The notes: generated from the letters alone by a model not told the origin. 10,303 nt of DNA from Hyphomonas sp. (GCA_024743015.1 JANSXJ010000106.1:1-10303); one strand, 5' to 3'. Shown: positions 1 to 7,074, numbered from the stretch's first letter. Translations and numbers: made by a program.

Positions 1-1
1 A

Positions 2-160
2 AGCTATCGAGGCTTCGATACGCTGGGTGAAGTTGGTGTGGTGTTCGCCGCTGGACTCGCCGTCACGCTGCTGCTCGGATTTGGCGAGCGGTCGCTTGGC
101 GCAACGGTTCGCCGCGAAGACCGTGAGAACTCGAACAAGACCGATGAGGACGCGTCATGA
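2..160 (+). CDS. C-terminal fragment of Mrp/Mbh antiporter subunit (MbhE / MrpA C-terminal-like)
   Basis: This is the 3' end of a gene that begins before the window; 52 codons are visible, ending in TGA at 158-160. The first residues read YRGFDTLGEVGVVFAAG, which matches the conserved segment near the end of MbhE/MrpA-C-terminal (DUF4040-side) subunits of Mrp antiporters and Mbh hydrogenases. A membrane segment (VVFAAGLAVTLLLGF) follows, then a charged hydrophilic tail of about 25 residues. In Mrp/Mbh complexes this part joins the antiporter module to the small MrpE/F/G subunits. Its TGA overlaps the ATG of the mrpB-like gene (ATGA at 157-160), so it belongs to the same operon. Whether the gene is a short separate MbhE or the end of a full MrpA cannot be seen here. 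Confidence 0.8.
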   Translation, partial: SYRGFDTLGEVGVVFAAGLAVTLLLGFGERSLGATVRREDRENSNKTDEDAS

Positions 161-609
161 AGGGCGACCATCACGTCATTCTCCGTGTCGTAGCCAAGGT
201 GCTGATCCCGATCATCGCCTTGTACGGCTTTTACGTTCACTTCCATGGTGAATACAGCCCGGGCGGCGGCTTCCAGGCAGGCGTCATTCTTGCGGTCACC
301 GTGGTTTTGTATTCGCTCATTTTCGGAATAGCCCCCGCCATGCGAGCGATTACGCCAGGGTTTGCGAGATTTATAGCCGGGCTCGGATTCATCATCTACG
401 TGGGCGTCGGTGTCTGGGCGTTGGCGATGGGCGGCAACTTCCTGGATTACGACGCTCTGTTTCGCGAGCCCCCAGGCGGGCACAACGGTCAGCATGTCGG
501 CATTATCGTGATCGAAATCGGCGTCCTGTTCGCCGTTGCAGGATCCATGGTCTCAATCTTTTATGCGTTTGCTGGCCGCGTGAGCGAAATTCGGGATGAG
601 GACTGGTAG
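157..609 (+). CDS. mrpB: Mrp-type Na+/H+ antiporter subunit B (MnhB domain)
   Basis: A 150-residue integral membrane protein of the MnhB/MrpB family (MbhF in Mbh complexes). The diagnostic HGEYSPGGGFQAG motif lies at residues 30-42, between the first and second membrane helices; about four helices are apparent. MrpB has no known catalytic site. In the known complexes it sits in the small-subunit domain that helps form the cation path. The length is normal for the family. The ATG overlaps the upstream stop by four bases, and the next gene starts two bases after the TAG, consistent with a translationally coupled operon. Family assignment is secure; transported ion (Na+, K+ or other) cannot be read from the sequence. 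Confidence 0.93.
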   Translation: MKGDHHVILRVVAKVLIPIIALYGFYVHFHGEYSPGGGFQAGVILAVTVVLYSLIFGIAPAMRAITPGFARFIAGLGFIIYVGVGVWALAMGGNFLDYDALFREPPGGHNGQHVGIIVIEIGVLFAVAGSMVSIFYAFAGRVSEIRDEDW

Positions 610-611
610 GG

Positions 612-1145
612 ATGCTGGAATTCATTCTAGAGCGCGGAAATTACTGGGCGATCATCGGATTGATGATGATTGGCCTGTACATTTCTTTCGCCGCGACCAA
701 CCTGATCAAGCGCCTGATTGGTCTCGGCCTGTTCCAAACTTCAATCATTCTTTTTTATGTCTCGCTGTCGCGCATTGACGGTGGCACAGCGCCAATCCTG
801 TTCGGCAAGGATTACGGTAAAGGCAAAAGCCACGACAAATCGGGCGAGCATGGCGCCGAAGCCGGTGATCACGGCGCGGATGCGGCCCACGGCGCTTATG
901 ACACAGCGTACGGTTATGGCGGCGAAGGGCTCGAGAATGTCTACTCCAATCCGCTGCCGCACGTTCTGATGCTAACCGCGATTGTGGTTGGTGTTGCGAC
1001 GCTGGCCGTTGGGCTCGCCATCATTGTTCGCATTCGCGAAGCCTATGGAACCGTCGAGACCGACGAAATTCGCGAAATGGATCTGGAGGTTGCGATCTCT
1101 GAAGCTGCATCTGACGCAGAAGAAAGCAGGGCAGGGGCGGCATGA
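612..1145 (+). CDS. mrpC: Mrp-type antiporter subunit C (NuoK-like) with His-rich loop insertion
   Basis: A NuoK-like MrpC/MnhC (MbhG) subunit. Helix 1 covers about residues 11-29, helix 2 about 35-54 with the typical LIGLGLFQTSIILFYVSLS stretch, and helix 3 about 117-139 (HVLMLTAIVVGVATLAVGLAI). The protein has 177 residues, whereas MrpC proteins are usually about 110-130. The excess is a hydrophilic loop between helices 2 and 3 (about 65-110) with regularly spaced histidines at 74, 80, 87 and 93 among Gly, Ala, Asp and Glu, plus an acidic C-terminal tail (about 145-177). In complex I the NuoK counterpart contributes to proton translocation, and the Mrp protein is needed for assembly with subunit D. 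It starts two bases after mrpB and overlaps the next gene by four bases (1142-1145). Confidence 0.92.
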   Translation: MLEFILERGNYWAIIGLMMIGLYISFAATNLIKRLIGLGLFQTSIILFYVSLSRIDGGTAPILFGKDYGKGKSHDKSGEHGAEAGDHGADAAHGAYDTAYGYGGEGLENVYSNPLPHVLMLTAIVVGVATLAVGLAIIVRIREAYGTVETDEIREMDLEVAISEAASDAEESRAGAA

Positions 1146-2674
1146 TCGAATCTATTTCTTCCCTCGTGCCAGCGGATATCGCGGCGCATGCGCCCGCGCT
1201 GCTTGTTGTTGCACCGATGCTTTTGGCGCCGATCGCGGCCTTCATGCCGAACGGGCGACTGGCGTGGATTCTGTCTATCCTGGCGACGGGCGTGTCGCTG
1301 GTCATGGCCATGGTGCTCCTGACGCAGGTGCGGTCTGTCGATGGCGGCGGCGTGCTCTCTTATGCGATGGGCGGATGGGCGCCCGATGCTGGAATCGAAT
1401 TCCGCATCGACTCGCTCAATTCCATGGTCCTGCTTCTGGTAAGCACGATTGGTTTCCTCGCCGCGGTTTTCAGCTGGCCAAGCGTGGTTGCCGAAGTGCG
1501 CGATGCGAAGCGCGCCATGTTCTATGCGGCATACCTGGTCTGCTTTACCGGTCTTTGCGGCGTCGCGTCGACTGGCGATGCCTTCAACCTCTTCGTGTTT
1601 CTGGAGATCAGCTCGATCGCGACCTATGTGCTGGTCGCGCTTGGCGCGACGCGAGATCGACGCGCGCTTCCAGCAGCGGCAAACTACTTGCTGATGGGGA
1701 CTATCGGGGCCTCCTTCTTCGTGGTTGGCGTTGGGTTCCTTTACGCGGCCACGGGCACGCTCAATATGGCTGAGCTCGCCATTCGCCTTCAGGATATGCA
1801 AGGCAACAAGGCTGTGCTGGCTGGTTATGCGTTTATCTTTGTCGGGCTTGGCATCAAGGCCGCGATGTTTCCGCTGCACCAGTGGCTGCCAAACGCGTAC
1901 GCCTACAGCCCGAGTTTTGTCACGATGTTCCTCGCCGCGACGGCGACCAAAGTGGCGATTTATGCACTGGTCCGCTTCCTGTTCACGGTCTTCGGACTGG
2001 AGTTCGCATTTGAAGGCTCGACCCTGATCTGGATCCTGATGCCAATGGGGATCGCCGCGATGATTGCGTGCTCGTTCCAGGCGGTGTTCCAGACAGATGT
2101 TCGCCGCACGCTGGCTTATTCGTCGGTGGCGCAAGTTGGATACATGCTGCTAGGGATTTCGATTGGGACCACGTTGGGCGTCTCTGCAGGCATGTTCCAT
2201 CTGGTCAATCATGCGCTGATCAAAGGCACTCTGTTCATGGCGCTGGCCGGCATGGTCCTGTCTTATCAGGGAACGACTCTGAACGACCTGAAAGGTCTCG
2301 GCCGGTCTGCGCCGTGGACGATGACGGCGTTCGCCATCGGGGCCGTGTCGCTGATCGGCGTACCGTTGACGGCCGGGTTCCAGTCCAAGTTCGCGCTAGT
2401 CAATGCGCTGTTCGAGCATGGCTGGTGGTGGGCGGTTGCCGTCGTTATGTTCTCCAGCTTGCTGGCCGTAGTTTATATGGGCCGAATCCTTGAAGCCGTC
2501 TTCTTCCGAGCGCCGAGCAATCCGAACAAGCGCCGTAAAGAGGCACCGCTGCTAATCCTCATTCCTCTCTGGATCCTCGCGATTGCGAATATCTGGGTCG
2601 GTGTACAGGGCGGGTTCGTTGCCGGGCTTGCGGAAGACGCGGCGGGATCCCTGTTTATCGGAGATGTGTCATGA
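1142..2674 (+). CDS. mrpD: Mrp-type antiporter subunit D, first copy (NuoM/N-like proton-conducting subunit)
   Basis: A 510-residue polytopic protein of the proton-conducting membrane transporter family (Proton_antipo_M; NuoL/M/N, MrpD, MbhH). About 14 hydrophobic helices are visible. Residues matching the family's proton path are present: Glu155 in FVFLEISS (helix 5 type), Lys239 in GIKAAMFPLHQWLPNAY (helix 7 type) and Lys270 in ATKVAIYAL (helix 8 type). The later conserved segment LVNHALIKGTLFM is also intact. The protein should move H+ in exchange for cations together with the other Mrp subunits in the inner membrane. Length is normal for MrpD. It overlaps both neighbours by four bases. 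It could equally be named MnhD or MbhH; the family does not fix the ion. Confidence 0.92.
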   Translation: MIESISSLVPADIAAHAPALLVVAPMLLAPIAAFMPNGRLAWILSILATGVSLVMAMVLLTQVRSVDGGGVLSYAMGGWAPDAGIEFRIDSLNSMVLLLVSTIGFLAAVFSWPSVVAEVRDAKRAMFYAAYLVCFTGLCGVASTGDAFNLFVFLEISSIATYVLVALGATRDRRALPAAANYLLMGTIGASFFVVGVGFLYAATGTLNMAELAIRLQDMQGNKAVLAGYAFIFVGLGIKAAMFPLHQWLPNAYAYSPSFVTMFLAATATKVAIYALVRFLFTVFGLEFAFEGSTLIWILMPMGIAAMIACSFQAVFQTDVRRTLAYSSVAQVGYMLLGISIGTTLGVSAGMFHLVNHALIKGTLFMALAGMVLSYQGTTLNDLKGLGRSAPWTMTAFAIGAVSLIGVPLTAGFQSKFALVNALFEHGWWWAVAVVMFSSLLAVVYMGRILEAVFFRAPSNPNKRRKEAPLLILIPLWILAIANIWVGVQGGFVAGLAEDAAGSLFIGDVS

Positions 2675-4182
2675 GTGGTGAAATGGCCATCGCAGCGGCT
2701 CTGATACTGCCGCTTCTGATCTGCGCAGGAATCTGGTTGGCGGGCCGTGTGCCGGACTTGCGCGAGGGCGTAACTTTGCTGGGCGCGGCCGCCCTGTTCG
2801 TTGTCGCTATCATCATTGCCGGTCATGTTTCCGCTGGGTCGCCGGCGGAGCTGAGCCTGGGCGAAGCCGTACCCGGTCTTGAATTCGCATTTAAGGCAGA
2901 GCCGCTCGGTGCCTTGTTTGCCTTGGTCGCGAGCGGCTTGTGGATCGTCAACAGCTTCTACTCGATCGGCTATATGCGCGGCAATCGAGAGCGCAATCAG
3001 ACGCGCTTCTACATGTGCTTCGCCATCGCGCTATTTGGCGCCATGGGCGTGGCGATGTCTGCGAACCTTTTCACGCTGTTCGTGTTCTATGAGATCCTGA
3101 CCCTGTCGACCTATCCCTTGGTGGCGCACAAAGGCGACGCCAATGCTCAGCGCGGCGCACGCATCTATTTGATGACCCTTCTCGGCACCTCGATTGGTTT
3201 CCTGCTCGTTGCGATCATCTGGACAGGGGCGCTGGCCGGAAGCCTGGACTTTGTCCCTGGCGGTTTGTTGCAACAGGCGGAGGGCTTGACACCATTGGTC
3301 GCGAGCGCCCTGCTTCTGCTGTTCGCGTTCGGGGTGGGTAAGGCAGCCCTGATGCCATTTCATTTCTGGCTACCCAACGCGATGGTTGCGCCAACACCGG
3401 TTTCGGCGCTGCTACATGCCGTGGCGGTTGTTAAGGCGGGCGTGTTCACCATCCTGAAAGTTGCCATTTATATTTTTGGCGAGGAGATATTGAACGCGAC
3501 AGCGTCTCGGGAATTCATCCTCGCTGTGGCCTGTTTCACGATCATTGTTGCGTCGCTTATTGCGATTACCAAAGACAATCTGAAAGCACGATTGGCCTAT
3601 TCGACGGTCGCGCAGCTGGCCTATGTCACATGTGGTGCCATGCTCGCTGACCCAGCCGGATTCATGGGGGGATCCTTGCAAATCGCGGCGCATGCTGTCG
3701 GCAAGATCACGCTCTTCATGTGCGCCGGGGCGATTTATGTCGCGACGGGGCTGACAAACATTTCGGATATGAAGGGCCTTGGGAAACGAATGCCCCTGGT
3801 CTTCATCGCCTTCTTCCTCGCGTCTCTGTCAATCATTGGGATTCCGCCGCTGGCGGGGGACTGGCCGAAATATGAATTGATGCAAGGCGCAGCTGATGCA
3901 GATCTGGACTATGTCCCGATTGTGCTGATTGTTTCGTCTCTGCTGAACATTGCCTACCTGTTGCCAATCCCAATCCTGGCGCTGATGCCGCCGCCTGGAA
4001 CACCGGAACCTGCACCCTACAAGCGCCCGGGCGGCGCGCCGGTTCTAACCGTCGCGGCGCCATGCTTCACCGCGCTTCTCTGTGTGCTCATGTTCTTCAC
4101 TGTCGGACCGATTTCGGAATTCCTGGAGCCAGCCACCGGGGAACGCATTCCGGCGGCCTATATGACCGAGGGTAATCCATGA
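2671..4182 (+). CDS. Mrp-type antiporter subunit D, second copy
   Basis: A second proton-conducting antiporter-like subunit of 503 residues, clearly diverged from the preceding one. Key positions are kept: Glu141 in FVFYEILTLSTYPLV, Lys224 in GVGKAALMPFHFWLPNAM and Lys255 in AVAVVKAGVF. The later segment has AHAVGKITLFMCAGA with the conserved His and Lys. About 14 helices are apparent. A Pro-rich loop (PPPGTPEPAPYKRPGG, about residues 440-455) precedes the last helix. It starts in the stop of the first mrpD copy and overlaps the small membrane gene downstream by four bases. The intact charged residues argue for a working proton channel rather than a structural relic. A paralogue of mrpD is certain; its separate role is not. 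Confidence 0.91.
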   Translation: MSGEMAIAAALILPLLICAGIWLAGRVPDLREGVTLLGAAALFVVAIIIAGHVSAGSPAELSLGEAVPGLEFAFKAEPLGALFALVASGLWIVNSFYSIGYMRGNRERNQTRFYMCFAIALFGAMGVAMSANLFTLFVFYEILTLSTYPLVAHKGDANAQRGARIYLMTLLGTSIGFLLVAIIWTGALAGSLDFVPGGLLQQAEGLTPLVASALLLLFAFGVGKAALMPFHFWLPNAMVAPTPVSALLHAVAVVKAGVFTILKVAIYIFGEEILNATASREFILAVACFTIIVASLIAITKDNLKARLAYSTVAQLAYVTCGAMLADPAGFMGGSLQIAAHAVGKITLFMCAGAIYVATGLTNISDMKGLGKRMPLVFIAFFLASLSIIGIPPLAGDWPKYELMQGAADADLDYVPIVLIVSSLLNIAYLLPIPILALMPPPGTPEPAPYKRPGGAPVLTVAAPCFTALLCVLMFFTVGPISEFLEPATGERIPAAYMTEGNP

Positions 4183-4559
4183 CTCTTCCTCCAGAACGAG
4201 ATGCCAGCGGCCGATTTATAAAGCCGGAAGAGGAGGCGCCAAAGCCTTCCGACGAGCACACGCACCCAATGTCCAAGCTGTTATTTGGCTGGGTGGAGTC
4301 ACCGCGCACTCCATTTCTTTTGCTGCTGATCGTGGTTTTGATTGCGGCTGGTTTGATCGTAGCGGACGTGTTCATTGATCGACACGAGTATAAGTATACG
4401 GCATTTGCTGAATCCACCGGGTTCTACGCCTTCTGGGGGTTTGCGGCCTTTGCGATCGCGGTGCTGTCCGGCTGGCCCCTGGGAAAACTGTTGCGCCGGG
4501 ATGAAGACTATTACGGCGAAGCCGATACCAAGCCACAAGATGTGGAGTCGGACTCATGA
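4179..4559 (+). CDS. Small two-helix membrane protein of unknown function in the antiporter operon
   Basis: A 126-residue protein I cannot assign to a named family. It has a charged, Pro/Glu-rich N-terminus (about 1-40), one hydrophobic helix (about 44-64, FLLLLIVVLIAAGLIVADVF), a short loop with a DRHEYKY stretch, a second helix (about 81-102, YAFWGFAAFAIAVLSG) and an acidic tail ending DVESDS. It overlaps the second mrpD copy upstream and the third downstream by four bases each (ATGA), so it is made as part of the antiporter operon. A structural or accessory subunit of the complex is the natural inference. It does not resemble MrpE, MrpF or MrpG as far as I can see by eye. The coupling and membrane character make it a real gene. 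Confidence 0.8.
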   Translation: MTLPPERDASGRFIKPEEEAPKPSDEHTHPMSKLLFGWVESPRTPFLLLLIVVLIAAGLIVADVFIDRHEYKYTAFAESTGFYAFWGFAAFAIAVLSGWPLGKLLRRDEDYYGEADTKPQDVESDS

Positions 4560-6334
4560 GCGGGCTTCTCGGTCAGATCAATCCCGGCCTTCTGCTCGTC
4601 GTTGTTGGCTTTATTGGATGCCTTATCCCGATCCAGCGGGTTCGTCAGGCGCTGATGGTTGCGACCCCCGTGGTTGCGATCCTGATGCTGGCTCTGGCTG
4701 AACGAAGCACCGACCTCGCGACCGCATCCGTGCTGGGGATTGACCTCATTCTCTACCGCGTGGACAGTCTCTCGTTCATCTTCGGTCTGGCCTTCCTGAT
4801 AGCGTCCTTCCTGAACGCGATCTATGCGCTGCATACAGATGACCGACTCCAAGACGGTATGGCCCTCGCCTATGCGGGGGCGGCGGTTTCGGCGACATTT
4901 GCCGGCGACCTGATGACGCTGTTTATCTTCTGGGAGATCACAGCGGTTAGCTCGGTCTTCCTGATCCTGCGGGCAGGGACCAAAGCGGCTTATCAGGCCG
5001 CGATGCGTTATCTCGGCGTACAGATTTTCTCCGGCGTGTTGCTGCTGGATGGCCTTGCCTATGTCTATAAATCAACTGGCAGCCTCTCGCTGGATGCTTT
5101 TACCAGCTTTGATCAGCCAGGCGCTAAATTCATCTTCGTTGCGTTCGCGATCAAGGCGGCTTTCCCATTCCTGCATAACTGGTTGCAAGACGCCTATCCG
5201 AAAGCGACGGTTGTGGGCGCTGTGGTGCTCTCGGCGTTTACAACCAAACTCGCTGTCTATGCCTTTGCGCGGATGTTCCCGGGCTTCGAAGTGCTGATCT
5301 GGATTGGTGCGGTGATGACCGTGTTCCCGGTCTTCTTCGCGGTCATCGAGAATGATCTCCGTAAGGTTCTGTCCTACTCGCTCAACAACCAGCTGGGCTT
5401 CATGATCTGCGCGATCGGTATAGGTACGCCGCTGGCGCTGAACGGCGCTGCAGCTCACGCATTTGCTCATATCATCTATAAAGGCTTGCTGTTCATGAGC
5501 ATGGGCGCGGTCCTCTACCGGGTCGGTACGGCCAAAGCCAGCGAGCTAGGCGGACTGTACAAATCCATGCCGTGGACCACGATCTTCTGCATCATCGGTG
5601 CGGTCTCGATTTCCGCCTTTCCGCTATTTTCCGGCTTTGTCGCCAAGGCGATGACGATGAGTGCGGTGGCGACGGAAGGGTATGTCATCGTCTGGTTGAT
5701 GCTGCTCTTCGCATCAGCGGGTGTGTTGGAGCATTCCGGGATCAAGATTCCGTATTTCACATTCTTCGGCCACGATAGCGGAATCAGGGTGAAGGAAGCC
5801 CCGTTCAACATGTTGCTCGCTATGGGGATGGCGGCGTTCATCTGTATCGCGATAGGGCTGCCGGCGATTGGCGGCTTCGGATATGGCTGGCTCTATGGCA
5901 TGCTGCCTTGCACGGTGACGGCACCTGCAGACGTCTGTATGATCTCCGGCGACGAGATCAAGACCTACAAACCCTATACGGTCGATCATATTCTTACTCA
6001 GATGCAGCTCCTGATGCTCGCCATTCTGGCCTTCATGCTGCTCAAGCGGTTCGGACTCTATCCGCCGGAAAGACCCGGTACGATTCTGGACACCGATTGG
6101 GTGCTGCGCAAACCGGGATATGGCTTGTTCAAGTGGGCCGGCACCGTCTGGGGTAAAGTCGGACCTGCCATGACGGCGTTCTTCGGCCGGATCGGGGCTC
6201 GCACCTTCGATCAGATAGAAGCGACGTTCAGTCCGCGCGGTGCTTTGGCGAGGGGTGGGTTGACCAATTCTATGGCGATGTGGTCCGCCGTCCTTCTTGG
6301 CGTCGTCATGCTGATCGTTCTCCTGACCAGCTAA
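4556..6334 (+). CDS. Mrp-type antiporter subunit D, third copy, long form (NuoL/MbhH-like)
   Basis: A 592-residue proton-conducting membrane transporter subunit, longer than the two upstream copies. Expected charged residues are Glu127 in LFIFWEITAVSS, Lys200 in AIKAAFPFLHNWLQDAYPKA and Lys231 in TTKLAVYAF; the segment AHIIYKGLLFMSMGAV is also typical. After the core, a loop carries Cys452 and Cys461 (C-x8-C), then a helix (about 481-500). Next comes ILDTDWVLRKPG, which resembles the LDxDWxYR segment near the C-terminus of NuoL/MrpA-like and hydrogenase-linked subunits, and the protein ends in a final hydrophobic helix. The long C-terminus suggests it fills the NuoL/MrpA-N-terminal-like position. 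It starts in the stop of the small membrane gene and is the last gene of the operon: 180 bases follow before the next coding start. Confidence 0.9.
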   Translation: MSGLLGQINPGLLLVVVGFIGCLIPIQRVRQALMVATPVVAILMLALAERSTDLATASVLGIDLILYRVDSLSFIFGLAFLIASFLNAIYALHTDDRLQDGMALAYAGAAVSATFAGDLMTLFIFWEITAVSSVFLILRAGTKAAYQAAMRYLGVQIFSGVLLLDGLAYVYKSTGSLSLDAFTSFDQPGAKFIFVAFAIKAAFPFLHNWLQDAYPKATVVGAVVLSAFTTKLAVYAFARMFPGFEVLIWIGAVMTVFPVFFAVIENDLRKVLSYSLNNQLGFMICAIGIGTPLALNGAAAHAFAHIIYKGLLFMSMGAVLYRVGTAKASELGGLYKSMPWTTIFCIIGAVSISAFPLFSGFVAKAMTMSAVATEGYVIVWLMLLFASAGVLEHSGIKIPYFTFFGHDSGIRVKEAPFNMLLAMGMAAFICIAIGLPAIGGFGYGWLYGMLPCTVTAPADVCMISGDEIKTYKPYTVDHILTQMQLLMLAILAFMLLKRFGLYPPERPGTILDTDWVLRKPGYGLFKWAGTVWGKVGPAMTAFFGRIGARTFDQIEATFSPRGALARGGLTNSMAMWSAVLLGVVMLIVLLTS

Positions 6335-6360
6335 GTCCGCGCTCGAGTCCTTGAATAGAT

Positions 6361-6375
6361 CGCGACGATGTCGCG
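6361..6375 (+). repeat. Short GC-rich inverted repeat after the antiporter operon
   Basis: CGCGAC (6361-6366) and GTCGCG (6370-6375) are perfect inverted arms around GAT, 27 bases after the stop of the last antiporter gene. There is no T run after it, so it is not a standard intrinsic terminator. It could stabilise the 3' end of the operon mRNA or be chance. Confidence 0.4.
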
Positions 6376-6501
6376 CTGAGTTCTGCAGCAGTATTAGAGA
6401 AGCCTGTCGCAAACAGAACACACGCTAGAGAAACGCCGGTAAAGACTCTGTAATTTTCTGTTTACTCCCCAGAGGAGCCCGCCATATATCGAACTTGTAC
6501 T

Positions 6502-6507
6502 AAGGGG
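6502..6507 (+). promoter_or_regulatory. Ribosome binding site of the MucR-like gene
   Basis: AAGGGG at 6502-6507 lies seven bases before the ATG at 6515, supporting that start. The 180-base gap upstream of it presumably holds the promoter; it is relatively AT-rich near 6440-6465, but I cannot pick out convincing -35 and -10 boxes. Confidence 0.6.
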
Positions 6508-6514
6508 AACTAGT

Positions 6515-6931
6515 ATGAGTGAAGAGATTGAACATGAGGTTGCCTCAAACGGGGCAATCCTGGAATTCGCATCCGATATCGTTTCGGCCTATGTCAGCAA
6601 CAATGCCATTCAAAGCGGTGAGCTGCCGGACCTGATCCGCGATGTGCACACGACGCTGGCCAAACTGGGGAACGGCCGAGACACTGCGCCGGCCAAGAAA
6701 CCTGCCGTATCGATCAAAAACTCGATCACAGATGAATTCCTGATCTGCCTGGAAGACGGTAAGAAGTTCAAATCTCTCAAACGCCATTTGAGATCCAAAT
6801 ACGGGCTAAGTCCGGAAGCATATCGCGAGAAGTGGGGCTTGCCCTATGACTACCCAATGGTTGCGCCGAGCTATGCCCGCAAGCGATCCGCGCTGGCGAA
6901 AGAAATGGGCCTCGGGAAACTCGAGAAATAG
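6515..6931 (+). CDS. MucR/Ros-family transcriptional regulator with altered zinc site
   Basis: A 138-residue member of the MucR/Ros family, which in alphaproteobacteria binds AT-rich promoter DNA, often as an H-NS-like silencer of surface, virulence and cell-cycle genes. The N-terminal part (about 12-52) looks like the family's helical oligomerisation region. The C-terminal DNA-binding domain covers about 70-130 with CLEDGKKFKSLKRHL, SPEAYREKWGLP and YPMVAPSYA motifs. Aligned with the Ros zinc finger (C-x2-C-x9-H-x4-H), the positions here are Cys78, Asp81, His91 and Tyr96, so the second Cys and the last His are replaced. Replacements of this kind are known in MucR/Ros homologues, some of which fold without zinc. 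Family assignment is firm; targets are unknown. It has its own upstream gap and ribosome binding site and is not part of the antiporter operon. Confidence 0.92.
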   Translation: MSEEIEHEVASNGAILEFASDIVSAYVSNNAIQSGELPDLIRDVHTTLAKLGNGRDTAPAKKPAVSIKNSITDEFLICLEDGKKFKSLKRHLRSKYGLSPEAYREKWGLPYDYPMVAPSYARKRSALAKEMGLGKLEK

Positions 6932-6942
6932 TTTAGGCATCA

Positions 6943-6960
6943 AAATGAATAGTATCATTT
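6943..6960. repeat. AT-rich inverted repeat after the MucR-like gene
   Basis: AAATGA (6943-6948) and TCATTT (6955-6960) are inverted around six bases, in the AT-rich gap 12 bases after the stop of the MucR-like gene. It could be part of a weak hairpin or a binding site for an AT-preferring protein such as MucR. The arms are short and chance is possible. Confidence 0.4.
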
Positions 6961-6977
6961 CGGAAAAGAAATGAAAT

Positions 6978-7011
6978 AAATCAGTAATATAGGTTAACGA
7001 ATTACTGATTT
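6978..7011. repeat. Perfect 11-base inverted repeat, possible terminator or operator
   Basis: AAATCAGTAAT (6978-6988) is exactly inverted as ATTACTGATTT (7001-7011), with a 12-base centre that contains the palindrome GTTAAC. A run of four T (7009-7012) closes the right arm, so it could act as an AT-rich terminator for the MucR-like gene. The AT-rich stem would be weak, and it lies only about 65 bases before the PAS gene, so an operator is equally possible. The ACTGATT word in the right arm recurs at 7033-7039. Confidence 0.6.
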
Positions 7012-7025
7012 TCCCCTTGCGCGGC

Positions 7026-7060
7026 GAATCAAACTGATTCACTAGTGGTGAGTCGAATCA
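7026..7060. promoter_or_regulatory. Cluster of four GANTC (CcrM-type) sites upstream of the PAS gene
   Basis: GAATC (7026-7030), GATTC (7036-7040), GAGTC (7050-7054) and GAATC (7055-7059) lie within 34 bases; the last two abut. The first two also form the inverted repeat GAATCA-AAC-TGATTC. GANTC is the site methylated by CcrM in most alphaproteobacteria, and promoters with nearby GANTC pairs can be controlled by GcrA and methylation state. The cluster ends 15 bases before the favoured ATG at 7075, so it is in promoter, leader or operator position. The regulatory role is inferred. Confidence 0.55.
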
Positions 7061-7074
7061 CCGCGGGGGTGGCT

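Noticed and set aside
1043..2134. Long open frame (363 codons) on the - strand opposite the first mrpD copy
   Set aside because: It lies antisense to a certain mrpD gene and its product is a low-hydrophobicity, Arg/His/Gln-rich sequence typical of reverse-frame reading of GC-rich membrane genes.
5714..6421. Open frame of 235 codons on the - strand opposite the third mrpD copy
   Set aside because: Antisense to a certain gene, with biased composition and no recognisable domain.
6439..6465. GTAAA...TTTAC inverted words upstream of the MucR-like gene as an autoregulatory operator
   Set aside because: The arms are only five bases and separated by 17 bases; this is too weak to call in an AT-rich patch.
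6993..7004. CtrA-type site (TTAA-N7-TTAA) in the AT-rich gap
   Set aside because: One TTAA at 6994-6997 is present, but no second half-site follows at the required spacing.
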